The notes: generated from the letters alone by a model not told the origin. Positions 1 through 8,925 are shown, numbered from the stretch's first letter. The stretch: DNA of 64,000 nt from Collinsella sp. (GCA_019413925.1 DXMY01000028.1:1-64000), one strand, 5' to 3'. Program-made: numbers and translations.

Positions 1-84
1 GTATAGACCCGACGGCCATGCAAACGATTCGCGCAACAAAACTGGAGAACTAACCCACATCTTAGGATGCCAGGCCCAAACGGC

Positions 85-90
85 TATACT
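85..90 (+). promoter_or_regulatory. Possible -10 box upstream of the first glycosyltransferase
   Basis: A TATACT hexamer lies about 30 bases before the GTG start at 121, and a good ribosome site (AAGGAG) sits just before that GTG. No convincing -35 box is visible, so the promoter call is weak. Confidence 0.35.
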
Positions 91-120
91 TTCTAGGATT
101 GAATGTATAAGGAGCATTAA

Positions 121-1092
121 GTGAATTCTGAATCCATCGCCGTCATCATCCCTTGCTACAACGAAGCGCTCACGATCGGCAAAGTCATCGACGACTTTCA
201 CCGCGAGCTTCCGCAGGCGACGGTCTATGTCTATGACAACAACTCGTCGGACGATACCTCACGCATTGCCACCGAGCACGGCGCCACAGTCCGCTTTGAG
301 CCCCGTCAGGGAAAGGGCAACGTGTGCCGCCAGATGTTTCGCGATATCGACGCCGATTGCTACCTGATGGTCGACGGAGACGACACCTACCCCGCCGAGG
401 CGGCCAAGGCCCTCTGCGAGCCCATCCTTAACGGCACGGCCGACATGACCGTAGGCGATCGCCTTTCCAACGGCACCTACGCCGAGGAGAACAAGCGTGC
501 CTTCCACGGCTTTGGCAATAATCTGGTCCGCGCCATGATCAAGTGGATCTATGGCTACAGCTTCGATGACGTCATGACAGGCTACCGCGCCATGAGCCGC
601 CCGTTCGTTAAAACCTTCCCAGTGCTTTCCGAGGGCTTTCAGATCGAAACCGAGCTCTCGATCCACGCCGTCGACCACCGCTGGCGCATCAAAGATGTGC
701 CCATCGAGTACCGCGACCGTCCCGAGGGTTCCGAGTCCAAACTCAACACCGTGAGCGACGGCATTAAAGTCGTTGCGATGATCGGCACGCTGTTCAAGGA
801 CTACCGCCCGCTGAAGTTCTTCAGCCTCGTTGCGCTTCTGTTCGCGGTATTCGGCCTCGCCCTGGGCATGCCCATCGTTGTCGAATATTTCCAGACCGGC
901 CTCGTCCCGCGCTTCCCCACCGCTATGCTCGCCGCCTCGTTTATGTTCCTGTGCGGCCTGAGCCTTGCGACCGGCTTCATCCTAGATTCTGTAGCAAAGG
1001 TCGAAAAAAAGCAGTGGGAGGTCAACGTGTACAGCAAATACGCCTACGACGACCAGCCCGGCCACCCTACTTCCATGCCAAGCGAGAGGTAG
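121..1092 (+). CDS. GT2 family glycosyltransferase, membrane-anchored (polyprenyl-phosphate sugar synthase type)
   Basis: A 323-residue family 2 glycosyltransferase. The N-terminal Rossmann-like domain starts at VIIPCYNEA (about residues 8-16), and the nucleotide-sugar/metal motif DGDD is at about 85-88. Two hydrophobic segments near the C-terminus (about 235-260 and 268-292) anchor it in the membrane. This layout is that of DPM1/GtrB-like enzymes that load a sugar onto a polyprenyl phosphate; the sugar cannot be read from sequence. The GTG start at 121 is preceded by AAGGAG. It converges on the rml operon across a shared terminator and probably supplies a lipid-linked sugar for surface glycan assembly. 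Confidence 0.85.
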   Translation: MNSESIAVIIPCYNEALTIGKVIDDFHRELPQATVYVYDNNSSDDTSRIATEHGATVRFEPRQGKGNVCRQMFRDIDADCYLMVDGDDTYPAEAAKALCEPILNGTADMTVGDRLSNGTYAEENKRAFHGFGNNLVRAMIKWIYGYSFDDVMTGYRAMSRPFVKTFPVLSEGFQIETELSIHAVDHRWRIKDVPIEYRDRPEGSESKLNTVSDGIKVVAMIGTLFKDYRPLKFFSLVALLFAVFGLALGMPIVVEYFQTGLVPRFPTAMLAASFMFLCGLSLATGFILDSVAKVEKKQWEVNVYSKYAYDDQPGHPTSMPSER

Positions 1093-1142
1093 ATCTTCCG
1101 CAAAATACTATTGGCACCACTGCGCAGATAGCCACCAACAAG

Positions 1143-1172
1143 AAAAGCCGCCGTTAAAGAACGGCGGCTTTT
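1143..1172. terminator. Bidirectional rho-independent terminator
   Basis: A perfect 13-bp inverted repeat (AAAAGCCGCCGTT and its complement) with a 4-base loop. A-rich and T-rich flanks let it work for both the plus-strand glycosyltransferase and the minus-strand rml operon. Confidence 0.9.
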
Positions 1173-1194
1173 ACTCTCGAAAAGTTAATAGCGG

Positions 1195-2649
1195 CTAGAG
1201 CGTCTTGATGTACTCCCCCAGCTCTTCCTCCCAGTCGGGCATGTGGAAGCCGGCAGCCTCGAGCTTGGACAGGTCGAGCGCGGAGTGGACCGGGCGCGGG
1301 GCGACGGGGCCCTCGGCGCTCGCGTAGTAGTCAGCGGTGCTGACCGGCACGACCTTGTCGCCGTTGCCGTTGGCGGCCTCGAAGACGGCGCGGGCGATGT
1401 CGGCCCAAGACTTGACCGCGCCGGAGCCGGTGCAGTTATACGTGCCGTAGGGGGCGTGCGTGACAAGCACGTGGAAGATGGCCTCGGCCATGTCGCGCGT
1501 GAAGGTCAGGCGTCCCAGCTGGTCGTCCACGACCGTGACCTGCTCGAGCCCGTCCTCGGGGTCGGTGACGCGGTCGGACAGCCCCTTCATGGTCTTGACG
1601 AAGTTGTGCCCCTCGCCGATGACCCAGGAGCTGCGCATGATGTAGTGGCGCGGGCAGCCGGCCACGGCGATGTCGCCGGCGGCCTTGGTCTGTCCGTAGA
1701 CGGACAGCGGGGAGAACGGCTCGTCCTCCGTGTGGACCTCGGCCGTGCCGTCGAAGACGTAGTCGCTGGACACGTGGACCAGGGTGATGCCGTGCCCGGC
1801 GCAGGTGCGTGCGAGCAGCGCCGGCCCGGTCGCGTTGGCCTTCCAGGCAGTCACGCGGCCCTCGGGGGTCTCCGCCCTGTCGACCGCGGTGTAGGCGCCG
1901 CAGTTGATCACGGTGCCGTAGAGCGACCAGTCGTACTGCGAATAGGCCTCCGGGTCGGACATGTCGAAGGTGTCGATGTCGCAGAAGTCGAAGTCCTTCG
2001 CCACGCCGCGCTCCTCGGCCAGCGCGCGGACCGCATGCCCCAGCTGGCCGTCGCAGCCGGTGACGAGCGTCCTCTTGGGCGCCATGGGGACGACGTCGGC
2101 GAGCATCGGGTGGTTCAGGTCCGCCTCGGATACGGTGGCCTGGTCGAGAGGGATCGGCCACTCGATGGCGAGCTCCGGGTCGGCGAGGTTCACGAAGGTG
2201 TAGGTCCTCTTGAGCTCCAGCGACCAGTGGGCGTCCACCAGGTAGGTGTAGGCGGTGCCGTCCTCCAGCGCCTGGAAGGAGTTGCCCACCCCGCGCGGGA
2301 CGTAGATGGCCTTCGACGGGTCGAGCGTGCAGGTGAACACCTTCCCGTAGGTGGCGCTGCCCTCGCGCAGGTCCACCCAGGCGCCGAAGACCGAGCCGCG
2401 GGCCACCGAGATGAACTTGTCCCAGGGCTCGGCGTGGATGCCGCGGGTGACGCCGCGGCTGTCGTTGTAGGAGATGTTGTTCTGGACGACGCGGAGGTCC
2501 GGGATGCCGAGCGAGGTCATCTTGGCGCGCTGCCAGTTCTCCTTGAACCAGCCGCGCGAGTCGCCGTGGACGGCGAGGTCGACGACCCTGAGGCCCCCGA
2601 TGCCGGTCTCGGCGACGGAGAGGTCCTTCTCGAATGCGATGTCTGCCAT
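1195..2649 (-). CDS. rmlCD: Fused dTDP-4-dehydrorhamnose 3,5-epimerase / dTDP-4-dehydrorhamnose reductase (RmlC-RmlD)
   Basis: A 484-residue bifunctional enzyme for the last two steps of dTDP-L-rhamnose synthesis. Residues 1 to about 180 form the RmlC cupin, with the likely catalytic His in TRGIHAEPWDKF (about residue 72). From about residue 193 an RmlD short-chain reductase begins with the NADPH-binding VTGCDGQLG; a YGQTK YxxxK motif lies further on. Separate RmlC (about 185) and RmlD (about 290) proteins add up to this length, so it is a clean fusion. It is the last gene of the minus-strand rml operon, and a strong GC hairpin separates it from rmlB. Base composition is much more GC-rich than the island that follows. 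Confidence 0.93.
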   Translation of the reverse strand: MADIAFEKDLSVAETGIGGLRVVDLAVHGDSRGWFKENWQRAKMTSLGIPDLRVVQNNISYNDSRGVTRGIHAEPWDKFISVARGSVFGAWVDLREGSATYGKVFTCTLDPSKAIYVPRGVGNSFQALEDGTAYTYLVDAHWSLELKRTYTFVNLADPELAIEWPIPLDQATVSEADLNHPMLADVVPMAPKRTLVTGCDGQLGHAVRALAEERGVAKDFDFCDIDTFDMSDPEAYSQYDWSLYGTVINCGAYTAVDRAETPEGRVTAWKANATGPALLARTCAGHGITLVHVSSDYVFDGTAEVHTEDEPFSPLSVYGQTKAAGDIAVAGCPRHYIMRSSWVIGEGHNFVKTMKGLSDRVTDPEDGLEQVTVVDDQLGRLTFTRDMAEAIFHVLVTHAPYGTYNCTGSGAVKSWADIARAVFEAANGNGDKVVPVSTADYYASAEGPVAPRPVHSALDLSKLEAAGFHMPDWEEELGEYIKTL

Positions 2650-2685
2650 GTGGGAAAAGCTCCTATCGAAGAGGTTGTATAACCG

Positions 2686-2746
2686 GGGGCGCCCGCGCGG
2701 GGCCGCAGGGTCATCCCCATGCCCTGCGGCCCCGCGCGGGCGCCCC
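2686..2746. repeat. Perfect 25-bp GC-only-like inverted repeat between rmlB and rmlCD
   Basis: Two perfectly complementary 25-base arms (2686-2710 and 2722-2746), almost all G and C, are separated by 11 bases. On the minus-strand transcript this folds into a very stable hairpin inside the rmlB-rmlCD intergenic gap. There is no U-tract after it, so it is not a classical terminator. It may stabilise or process the mRNA, or attenuate rmlCD. Confidence 0.85.
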
Positions 2747-2772
2747 GCGGTGCGGTTCGCCGGAATGCAGTC

Positions 2773-3792
2773 TTACTGGCCCTGTGCGCGGTAGCGGGCC
2801 TCGGTGGCCTCCTTGGCGGGGCGCCACCAGGACTCGTTGGCGACGTACCAGTCGATGGTCCGCTTGAGCCCCTCGGCGAAGTCGGTGTGGGCCGGCCTCC
2901 AGCCCAGCTCGCGCTGGAGCTTGGTGGAGTCGATGGCGTAGCGGCGGTCGTGGCCGGGGCGGTCGGCGACCCAGTCGAAGTCCTCGGGGTCGCGACCCAT
3001 GGCCTCCAGGACCATGCGCAGGACGGTGATGTTGTTCTTCTCGCCATTTGCGCCGATGAGGTAGGTCTCCCCCATCCGGCCCTTGGTGAGGATGTCCCAG
3101 ACGGCAGAGGAGTGGTCCTCGGTGTGGATCCAGTCGCGGACGTTCTCGCCGCGGCCGTAGAGCTTGGGGCGCACGCCGTCGATGATGTTGGTGATCTGCC
3201 TGGGGATGAACTTCTCCACGTGCTGGTAGGGGCCGTAGTTGTTGGAGCAGTTGGAGATCGTGGTGCGCAGGCCGTAGGTGCGGGTCCAGGCGCGGACCAG
3301 CATGTCGGAGGACGCCTTGGTGCTCGAGTACGGGCTGCTCGGGTGATACGGCGTCTCCTCGGTGAACTTGGCGGGGTCGTCGAGCGCCAGGTCGCCGTAG
3401 ACCTCGTCGGTGGAGACGTGGTGGTAGCGGATGCCGTATTTCCTCACGGCCTCCAGCAGGCGGAAGGTGCCCTCCACGTTGGTGCGCAGGAACGGCTCGG
3501 GGTCCGCGATGGAGTTGTCGTTGTGGCTCTCGGCGGCGTAGTGCACGATCGCGTCGTGGCCCGGTACCAGCCTATCCAGCAGCTCCGCGTCGCAGATGTC
3601 GCCCACGACGAGCTCCACGCGGTCCGACGGCAGCCCCGCGATGTTCTCGGGGTTGCCGGCGTAGGTCAGCTTGTCCAGGACGGTGACGTGCACCTCGGGG
3701 TGGTTGTCCACGACGTAGTGCACGAAGTTGCTGCCGATGAAGCCGCAGCCGCCCGTGACGATGATGTTCTTAGGTTCAAAAATCTCAGACAT
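2773..3792 (-). CDS. rmlB: dTDP-glucose 4,6-dehydratase
   Basis: An extended short-chain dehydrogenase that converts dTDP-glucose to dTDP-4-keto-6-deoxyglucose. The NAD-binding site IIVTGGCGFIGSNF is at the N-terminus. The STDEVYGDL segment holds the catalytic Asp-Glu pair, and YSSTKASSD gives the YxxxK. I chose the ATG at 3792 (MSEIFEPKNI, 339 residues), because 21 extra residues from an upstream GTG at 3855 have no counterpart in the family. It lies between the ATPase of cassette 1 and rmlCD in the same direction, so the cassette interrupts an otherwise standard rml operon. Confidence 0.93.
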   Translation of the reverse strand: MSEIFEPKNIIVTGGCGFIGSNFVHYVVDNHPEVHVTVLDKLTYAGNPENIAGLPSDRVELVVGDICDAELLDRLVPGHDAIVHYAAESHNDNSIADPEPFLRTNVEGTFRLLEAVRKYGIRYHHVSTDEVYGDLALDDPAKFTEETPYHPSSPYSSTKASSDMLVRAWTRTYGLRTTISNCSNNYGPYQHVEKFIPRQITNIIDGVRPKLYGRGENVRDWIHTEDHSSAVWDILTKGRMGETYLIGANGEKNNITVLRMVLEAMGRDPEDFDWVADRPGHDRRYAIDSTKLQRELGWRPAHTDFAEGLKRTIDWYVANESWWRPAKEATEARYRAQGQ

Positions 3793-3867
3793 GAAAATCC
3801 AATCTGAAGCAAGTACAGCTTCTTTAGTATGCCGCAGGAAGTGACGCCGCGGCACTATTCAACAAAA

Positions 3868-4842
3868 CTATCGGACATTTCGGCATGCGATAAGAGCCAT
3901 GACCTTCGCAGAATTACTTCCCCTACAAAACGCCTCCGGAATGCAGTCTTTGTCGTACCGGAAGACCGAATTCCCAGTTTTATCGCGTAAGTACTTATAG
4001 AAGAAGTCTTCCCAGCTTTTAAACTTCTCACTGTTTACAAAGGCTTCTGGGGTTTCCAAAACCGCCTTAACATCTAACCTTGAAATTACGCCAGAGCTCA
4101 GCAGAAGCCACTCGAATGACTCGGGAAGACAAACCGTAACAGTATCGCGATGAATGTCTTGCAGCTTAAGGACGCGGTCCGCATGGCACCCAAATGCCGC
4201 TCCGTCCGCGACAACAAACACGCGATCGTCGAAATGCTGATCCAACCAGCCCAAAATCGCGCTGTTCGTCATGGCCGAAGCGCAGGTAAGCTCACTGTCA
4301 GCGAAATGCCGTTCAAAGAACTGGAAACCAGACTTACTGTCCTCGCATAGAAGGATAGAAAAGTCCTGTTTTGGCGCCGCCCGGGAAATAGCATAACGAT
4401 GATTCCCGCGATCTTGATAAACAGGGACGAAAGAATGGTATTTTCCGCTCGTCTTAATCTTGTAAATCTCATCCACGCTATACGGAAGATTGGGGAAATC
4501 AGCCCTTGAGATCAGCACGAAATAATTCGAGGAATACAGCACATGATGGGCAAACTCATCAGAATGGATCTCTTTTAAGCCCTCATCGACAAATACAATC
4601 GAGTCATGAACGGACGAAAGCTGGTTTCGCCAATCATAATCGGTCAGGGCGACACAGGGACAATCGCATTGCAAGGAAACGCCCGACTGCTCGCCCGTTC
4701 GCATGTAGTCTGCGACCATGTCAAACAGCGTCGTCTTACCCGTGCCGCTATCGCCACGCACAATAGTGATGTTCCGCTTGATGGTAGATGTGTACTTGGT
4801 TCCCCTACGGCGGGAAATCTTAACGAGATGCGAACCGTTCAT
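3868..4842 (-). CDS. P-loop ATPase of the DUF4869-associated cassette, copy 1
   Basis: About 324 residues with no recognised name. Walker A is GDSGTGKTT (Lys36) and Walker B is SIVFVDEG (Asp86-Glu87). After the roughly 150-residue ATPase part comes a second conserved region shared with the copy at 33754: PYSVDEIY, EDSKSGFQFF, ADGAAFG, LPESFEWL, SWEDFF and FRYDKDC. The ATG at 4842 is preferred because it aligns with the start of copy 2; a GTG at 4851 directly after the upstream stop is possible. It follows the DUF4869-like gene with almost no gap, so the two are probably co-translated. AT-richer than the flanking rml genes, suggesting insertion. No membrane segment is seen; it is probably cytoplasmic. 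Confidence 0.8.
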   Translation of the reverse strand: MNGSHLVKISRRRGTKYTSTIKRNITIVRGDSGTGKTTLFDMVADYMRTGEQSGVSLQCDCPCVALTDYDWRNQLSSVHDSIVFVDEGLKEIHSDEFAHHVLYSSNYFVLISRADFPNLPYSVDEIYKIKTSGKYHSFVPVYQDRGNHRYAISRAAPKQDFSILLCEDSKSGFQFFERHFADSELTCASAMTNSAILGWLDQHFDDRVFVVADGAAFGCHADRVLKLQDIHRDTVTVCLPESFEWLLLSSGVISRLDVKAVLETPEAFVNSEKFKSWEDFFYKYLRDKTGNSVFRYDKDCIPEAFCRGSNSAKVMALIACRNVR

Positions 4843-4851
4843 AAGCAGCAC

Positions 4852-5289
4852 CTACAGATACGGAATCGACTCGTGAATCAATTCGGCCATGTTATGAACG
4901 ATTCGGCCGCTGTTCACGACTTTGATTTTAAAATCCTCGCGACCAAAGTCCATCACATGATAGAGATTCACAACGAGCTTGCGGTCTTTCGCCATGTCGA
5001 GAATCCACTTGGCACAGTTGTCACCACAAGTAGAAGCGTTAAAAATATGCTTACGATCAAATCTCATAAGCAGCAGCGTTTTCACGCCACCAGAAAGCTG
5101 GAGTGGGGAGATGGATCCAAGCACAGGGCTTTCGATGACGTTTTCGGAGACAACAACCGATCGATCGACATCTTTAATTATCGAGACTGCATAGGGATCC
5201 GTAATCCAAGAAGACCGGTAAGAGTTTTTGAAATATGTCGCTGTGTTGTAAATCGCTTCTGGCATATCGCCAAAGTAGACGCTTAACAC
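4852..5289 (-). CDS. DUF4869-like protein, copy 1
   Basis: A 145-residue protein of unknown function that I assign to the DUF4869 family from memory of its pattern. Shared with copy 2 at 33305 are MLxxxxGDM, AIYNTATYF, LSGGVKTLLLM, FNAS.CGDNCA.WIL and NLYHVMDFG. The start is taken as the GTG at 5289 because GGGAG lies five bases upstream and the resulting N-terminus matches copy 2. The upstream TTG at 5301 lacks a ribosome site. It is transcribed with the ATPase downstream, inside the rml operon. No signal peptide or membrane segment. Function unknown. Confidence 0.8.
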   Translation of the reverse strand: MLSVYFGDMPEAIYNTATYFKNSYRSSWITDPYAVSIIKDVDRSVVVSENVIESPVLGSISPLQLSGGVKTLLLMRFDRKHIFNASTCGDNCAKWILDMAKDRKLVVNLYHVMDFGREDFKIKVVNSGRIVHNMAELIHESIPYL

Positions 5290-5338
5290 ATCCACTCCCA
5301 ATCATATTGTCTTTATGGTCAACGTAATCATAACGAAA

Positions 5339-5364
5339 GGGGCCACCAGATAAACGGTGGCCCC
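5339..5364 (-). terminator. Hairpin downstream of rmlA
   Basis: Nine-base arms GGGGCCACC/GGTGGCCCC flank an 8-base loop, with a short T-rich stretch after it on the minus strand. It would partly terminate rmlA transcripts before the DUF4869-like gene. A weak terminator or processing site; it may also act as a leader for cassette 1. Confidence 0.6.
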
Positions 5365-5384
5365 TGAAAGAAAACAAGCTTGCG

Positions 5385-6284
5385 CTAGTACTCGCGCGGG
5401 CTGTTGACGATCTCGCCGGCGGCGACCTTCTTCAGGTGCTGCCCGTAGGCCGACTTGCCGTAGGCCTTCGCTGCCTCCTCAAGCTCGGCGGTCGTGATCC
5501 AGCCGTTCTCCCAGGCGATCTCCTCGGGCACGGACACGGGCAGGTCCTGGGAGTGCTCGACGGCGCGGACGAACTCCGCCGCCTCGCGCAGGCTCTCCAT
5601 GGTGCCGGTGTCCAGCCACGCGTAGCCGCGGCCGAGCGTGACCACGGACAGCGTCCCCTCCTCCAGGTACATCTGGTTGAGCGTGGTGATCTCCAGCTCG
5701 CCGCGGGCGGAAGGCTGAACCTTGTGGGCCTTGGCGGCCACGTCGCCCGGGTAGAAGTACAGGCCGGTGACGGCGTAGGAGCTCTTGGGGCGCTCGGGCT
5801 TCTCCTCGATGGACACGGCCCTCCCCTGCGCATCGAACTCCACGACGCCGAAGCGCTCGGGGTCGTCCACGTGGTAGCCGAAGACCGTGGCCCTGCCCGA
5901 CTCGGCGTTCTGGGCGGCGCGCGTCAGGTGGCGCGACAGGCCGTTGCCGTAGAAGATGTTGTCGCCGAGCACCAGGGCGCACGGCTCGCCGTTAATGAAC
6001 TCCTCGCCGATGGTGAAGGCCTGCGCCAGGCCGTCGGGGCTCGGCTGCTCGGCGTAGGAGAGGTTCACGCCGTAGCGCGAGCCGTCCCCGAGCAGGCGCT
6101 CGAAGTTGGGGAGGTCGGTCGGCGTGGAGATGACCAGGATGTCCCGGATGCCCGCCAGCATGAGGGTGGACAGCGGGTAGTAGATCATGGGCTTGTCGTA
6201 GACCGGCAGCAGCTGCTTGGAGGTCACGAGCGTGAGCGGGTACAGGCGCGTGCCGGACCCGCCGGCGAGGATGATGCCTTTCAT
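5385..6284 (-). CDS. rmlA: Glucose-1-phosphate thymidylyltransferase
   Basis: Makes dTDP-glucose from dTTP and glucose-1-phosphate, the entry step to dTDP-rhamnose. The N-terminal signature GGSGTRLYPLT and the following KQLLPVYDKPMIYYPL are the nucleotide- and sugar-binding elements of the family. LGDNIFYG carries the metal-binding Asp, and EKP and GRGYAWLDTG are also present. The 299-residue length fits. The ATG at 6284 is supported by GAGAGG six bases upstream; a TTG seven codons earlier is less likely. First gene of the minus-strand rml operon, followed by cassette 1. Confidence 0.95.
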   Translation of the reverse strand: MKGIILAGGSGTRLYPLTLVTSKQLLPVYDKPMIYYPLSTLMLAGIRDILVISTPTDLPNFERLLGDGSRYGVNLSYAEQPSPDGLAQAFTIGEEFINGEPCALVLGDNIFYGNGLSRHLTRAAQNAESGRATVFGYHVDDPERFGVVEFDAQGRAVSIEEKPERPKSSYAVTGLYFYPGDVAAKAHKVQPSARGELEITTLNQMYLEEGTLSVVTLGRGYAWLDTGTMESLREAAEFVRAVEHSQDLPVSVPEEIAWENGWITTAELEEAAKAYGKSAYGQHLKKVAAGEIVNSPREY

Positions 6285-6453
6285 AGAATTCCTCTCAGTT
6301 GACAATCGTTAGGCAAAAGCTGCTAATTGCAAACAACGATTAGACAAACATATTTATTAAAATTATATGCGCCAGCAGCGGCTTCCTCCTCATTCTCTTT
6401 AAAACGGACAGTAGAAACACGTAACTCTTTCTGCATTTATCGCGAGGTAGGAA

Positions 6454-8925
6454 ATGAATAAGTACAATGAGCAGTGTCCAACAAACGAAAGGCAAACAAT
6501 GCGAGTCGAAACAACCGGAGTATGCAGAGGAAACTGGAAAATCTACCAGCAGCTTAAAATAGAAGGCATCCATGAAGGCTCCAGCATAAAAGCTCAAGCG
6601 GCAACGGTTGACGACCGCCGTTTACCTTTGTCTCTTCTAAAATTCAAGGACAATAACGGCGAATCAGACTCATACGTTCTTGTAATCCCCGACCCCGACA
6701 CCCGATCCATTAAAGTTGAGTTTAGCGAAATCGGCAAAGACGGTCGTAACCTGAGCAGCGACTCCCTTTCGCTCAATTGCAAGAACATCAAATGGGAGTC
6801 GCGTCTTAACTACAAAATTAAACCTGACATGTGCAGCAAACTCAGAAATTACGATGACGTTTCAGAGTTTGAGATGGCGACGATTGATTTTTGGCAGTGC
6901 ATCGAAGATTCAAACGAGTATATCCTGAGGTGCACGGTTAGAACACCGTACCGCAACGACTCGCAAATCAAACTTCGCTGCCTCGATCGGTTCCTCAATG
7001 AGGTTGAGCTGAGCATAGTCAACTTCGGCTCAAATGTAACGAGTGTTGGATTTACATCCGAGAAAAAACAACTTGAAACACAGCTCTCGATCCGCATGCC
7101 AAAGGCGTTTGATCGTTACTACTTTATAATTGGCGATCAAAATCACCCTTCATTCAGTGCATTTGACTGCTTAACGCCTGATAAATTAGGCTTGCTTCTT
7201 GAGGAGACCAACTTCCTCTTTACCCATGCGCAGTTTGACCCTGAATACCCCGAATGGTTTACAGAGCATAAGGCAACCATTGGCGCACTGGAGAAGCAGA
7301 GAAAAATCGTCTTCAATAGCGCTCCGAAATTCAACATCATTGTCCCCCTTTACAACACGCCCATTTCGTTTTTTAACGATATGGTCGAATCCGTAAAAAA
7401 CCAGTCTTATGCAAACTGGGAGCTCCTCCTAGTTAATGCAAGCCCTGACAATCAGGAACTAAAGGCTCGCGTTGAGCAGGAAACAGCCCGCGACAACAGA
7501 ATTAAGTCAATTAATCTTACCGAAAATAAGGGTATTTCCGAAAACACAAACGCAGGCGTTGCCGTAGCTTCGGGCGATTTCGTTAGCTTCTTTGACCATG
7601 ACGACATTCTTGAACCGGACTTGTTGTTCTCATATGCCGAGGCAATTGAAAACAATAATGGCGTCGATCTTCTTTATTGTGATGAAGATAAACTCATGCC
7701 CGATGGAAAGTTAGCGCAGCCGTTCTTTAAGCCGGATTTCAATATCGATCTGCTCAGAAACAATAACTATATCTGCCACATGCTTACCATCCGTAAGTCC
7801 CTGCTAGACACTCTAGAGCCGAACACAAAAGAGTTCGATGGAGCACAGGATCATAATCTGACTCTCCGCGCCGTGGAAAAGGCAAGGAAAGTTCATCATG
7901 TTGCGAAGGTTCTATACCACTGGCGCCTAAGCGAGACCTCCACCGCAGCAAATGCCGATAGCAAGCCGTATGCCACTATCGCAGGTATCAAAGCGGTCCA
8001 GAGTCATTTGGACAGGCTTGGGCTCAATGCGAAGGTCGAACAAGCGCGTCGTCCCTTTACATATAAAGTAACCTACGCTGTGCCAGATTCCCACCCACTC
8101 GTGTCAATTATCATCCCGACTAAAGACCACGCCGACATTCTGAACAACTGCATTACATCAATTGTTGAGAAATCAACGTACGACAATTACGAGCTCGTCA
8201 TAATCGAAAACAACAGCACAGAAAAGGTGACGTTCGATTATTACGATAAGTTGCAAGCAAAATATCCTGACATCGTTCGTCTTGTAACTTGGGAACACGA
8301 ATTCAATTTCTCCAAGCTCATGAACTTTGGCGTTGCTCACGCCAAGGGCGACTATCTCTTGCTATTGAATAACGATACTGAGGTAATTACGCCCAATTGG
8401 ATCGAGACCATGCTTGGCATCTGCGCACGTGAGGATGTTGGCGCAGTCGGTGCAAAACTCTACTATCCCGACAACACCATTCAGCACGCGGGCCTATGCG
8501 TCACTGGCGGCGTGGCGGGACATCTTTGCCAGAGCATGCCAAGGAATAATTGGGGCTACTTTGCACTCAACGATGCGCAACAAGACTTCAGCGCTGTCAC
8601 TGCAGCTTGCATAATGACCAGGCGTAGCGAATATGAGAAAGTCGGAGGTTTCACCGAAGAGCTTCAAGTTGCATTTAATGATGTTGACTTTTGCTTAAAG
8701 CTACGCGAGATTAACGACCTGATCGTATACACGCCCGAAGTCGAGCTCTATCACTACGAGTCGATTTCTAGAGGCGTTGAAAACAATACGGAAAAGCAGA
8801 TTCGGTTCCACAAAGAAGTCGCATACATGAATTATCGCTGGGCAAAATACTATGTCGAAGGCGATCCGTACATTAACCCAAATTTCAGCGTGGGAGAACC
8901 CGGAAATCGCTACTATCATTTATAA
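6454..8925 (+). CDS. Large glycosyltransferase with two GT2 domains
   Basis: An 823-residue protein with an N-terminal beta-rich region of about 285 residues and two GT2 domains. The first begins at FNIIVPLYNT (about 290), with DHDD at about 379. The second begins at LVSIIIPTKDH (about 546), with LLNNDTEV. This architecture belongs to bacterial enzymes assembling rhamnan or O-antigen-like chains. The paralogue at 34728-37214 has the same length and domain positions. AGGTAGG precedes the ATG at 6454. It is the first gene of the AT-richer island, divergent from rmlA, and ends at a strong hairpin. Donor and linkage are unknown; rhamnose is plausible given the rml genes. Confidence 0.85.
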   Translation: MNKYNEQCPTNERQTMRVETTGVCRGNWKIYQQLKIEGIHEGSSIKAQAATVDDRRLPLSLLKFKDNNGESDSYVLVIPDPDTRSIKVEFSEIGKDGRNLSSDSLSLNCKNIKWESRLNYKIKPDMCSKLRNYDDVSEFEMATIDFWQCIEDSNEYILRCTVRTPYRNDSQIKLRCLDRFLNEVELSIVNFGSNVTSVGFTSEKKQLETQLSIRMPKAFDRYYFIIGDQNHPSFSAFDCLTPDKLGLLLEETNFLFTHAQFDPEYPEWFTEHKATIGALEKQRKIVFNSAPKFNIIVPLYNTPISFFNDMVESVKNQSYANWELLLVNASPDNQELKARVEQETARDNRIKSINLTENKGISENTNAGVAVASGDFVSFFDHDDILEPDLLFSYAEAIENNNGVDLLYCDEDKLMPDGKLAQPFFKPDFNIDLLRNNNYICHMLTIRKSLLDTLEPNTKEFDGAQDHNLTLRAVEKARKVHHVAKVLYHWRLSETSTAANADSKPYATIAGIKAVQSHLDRLGLNAKVEQARRPFTYKVTYAVPDSHPLVSIIIPTKDHADILNNCITSIVEKSTYDNYELVIIENNSTEKVTFDYYDKLQAKYPDIVRLVTWEHEFNFSKLMNFGVAHAKGDYLLLLNNDTEVITPNWIETMLGICAREDVGAVGAKLYYPDNTIQHAGLCVTGGVAGHLCQSMPRNNWGYFALNDAQQDFSAVTAACIMTRRSEYEKVGGFTEELQVAFNDVDFCLKLREINDLIVYTPEVELYHYESISRGVENNTEKQIRFHKEVAYMNYRWAKYYVEGDPYINPNFSVGEPGNRYYHL

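Noticed and set aside
1243..2682. Long plus-strand open frame opposite rmlCD
   Set aside because: Antisense shadow caused by high GC; low-complexity translation and no ribosome site.
3793..3855. Longer N-terminus for RmlB from a GTG at 3855
   Set aside because: The extra 21 residues have no family counterpart and no ribosome site.
3868..5289. Calling the cassette a toxin-antitoxin pair
   Set aside because: Both proteins are larger than usual for that class and show no known toxin or antitoxin motif.
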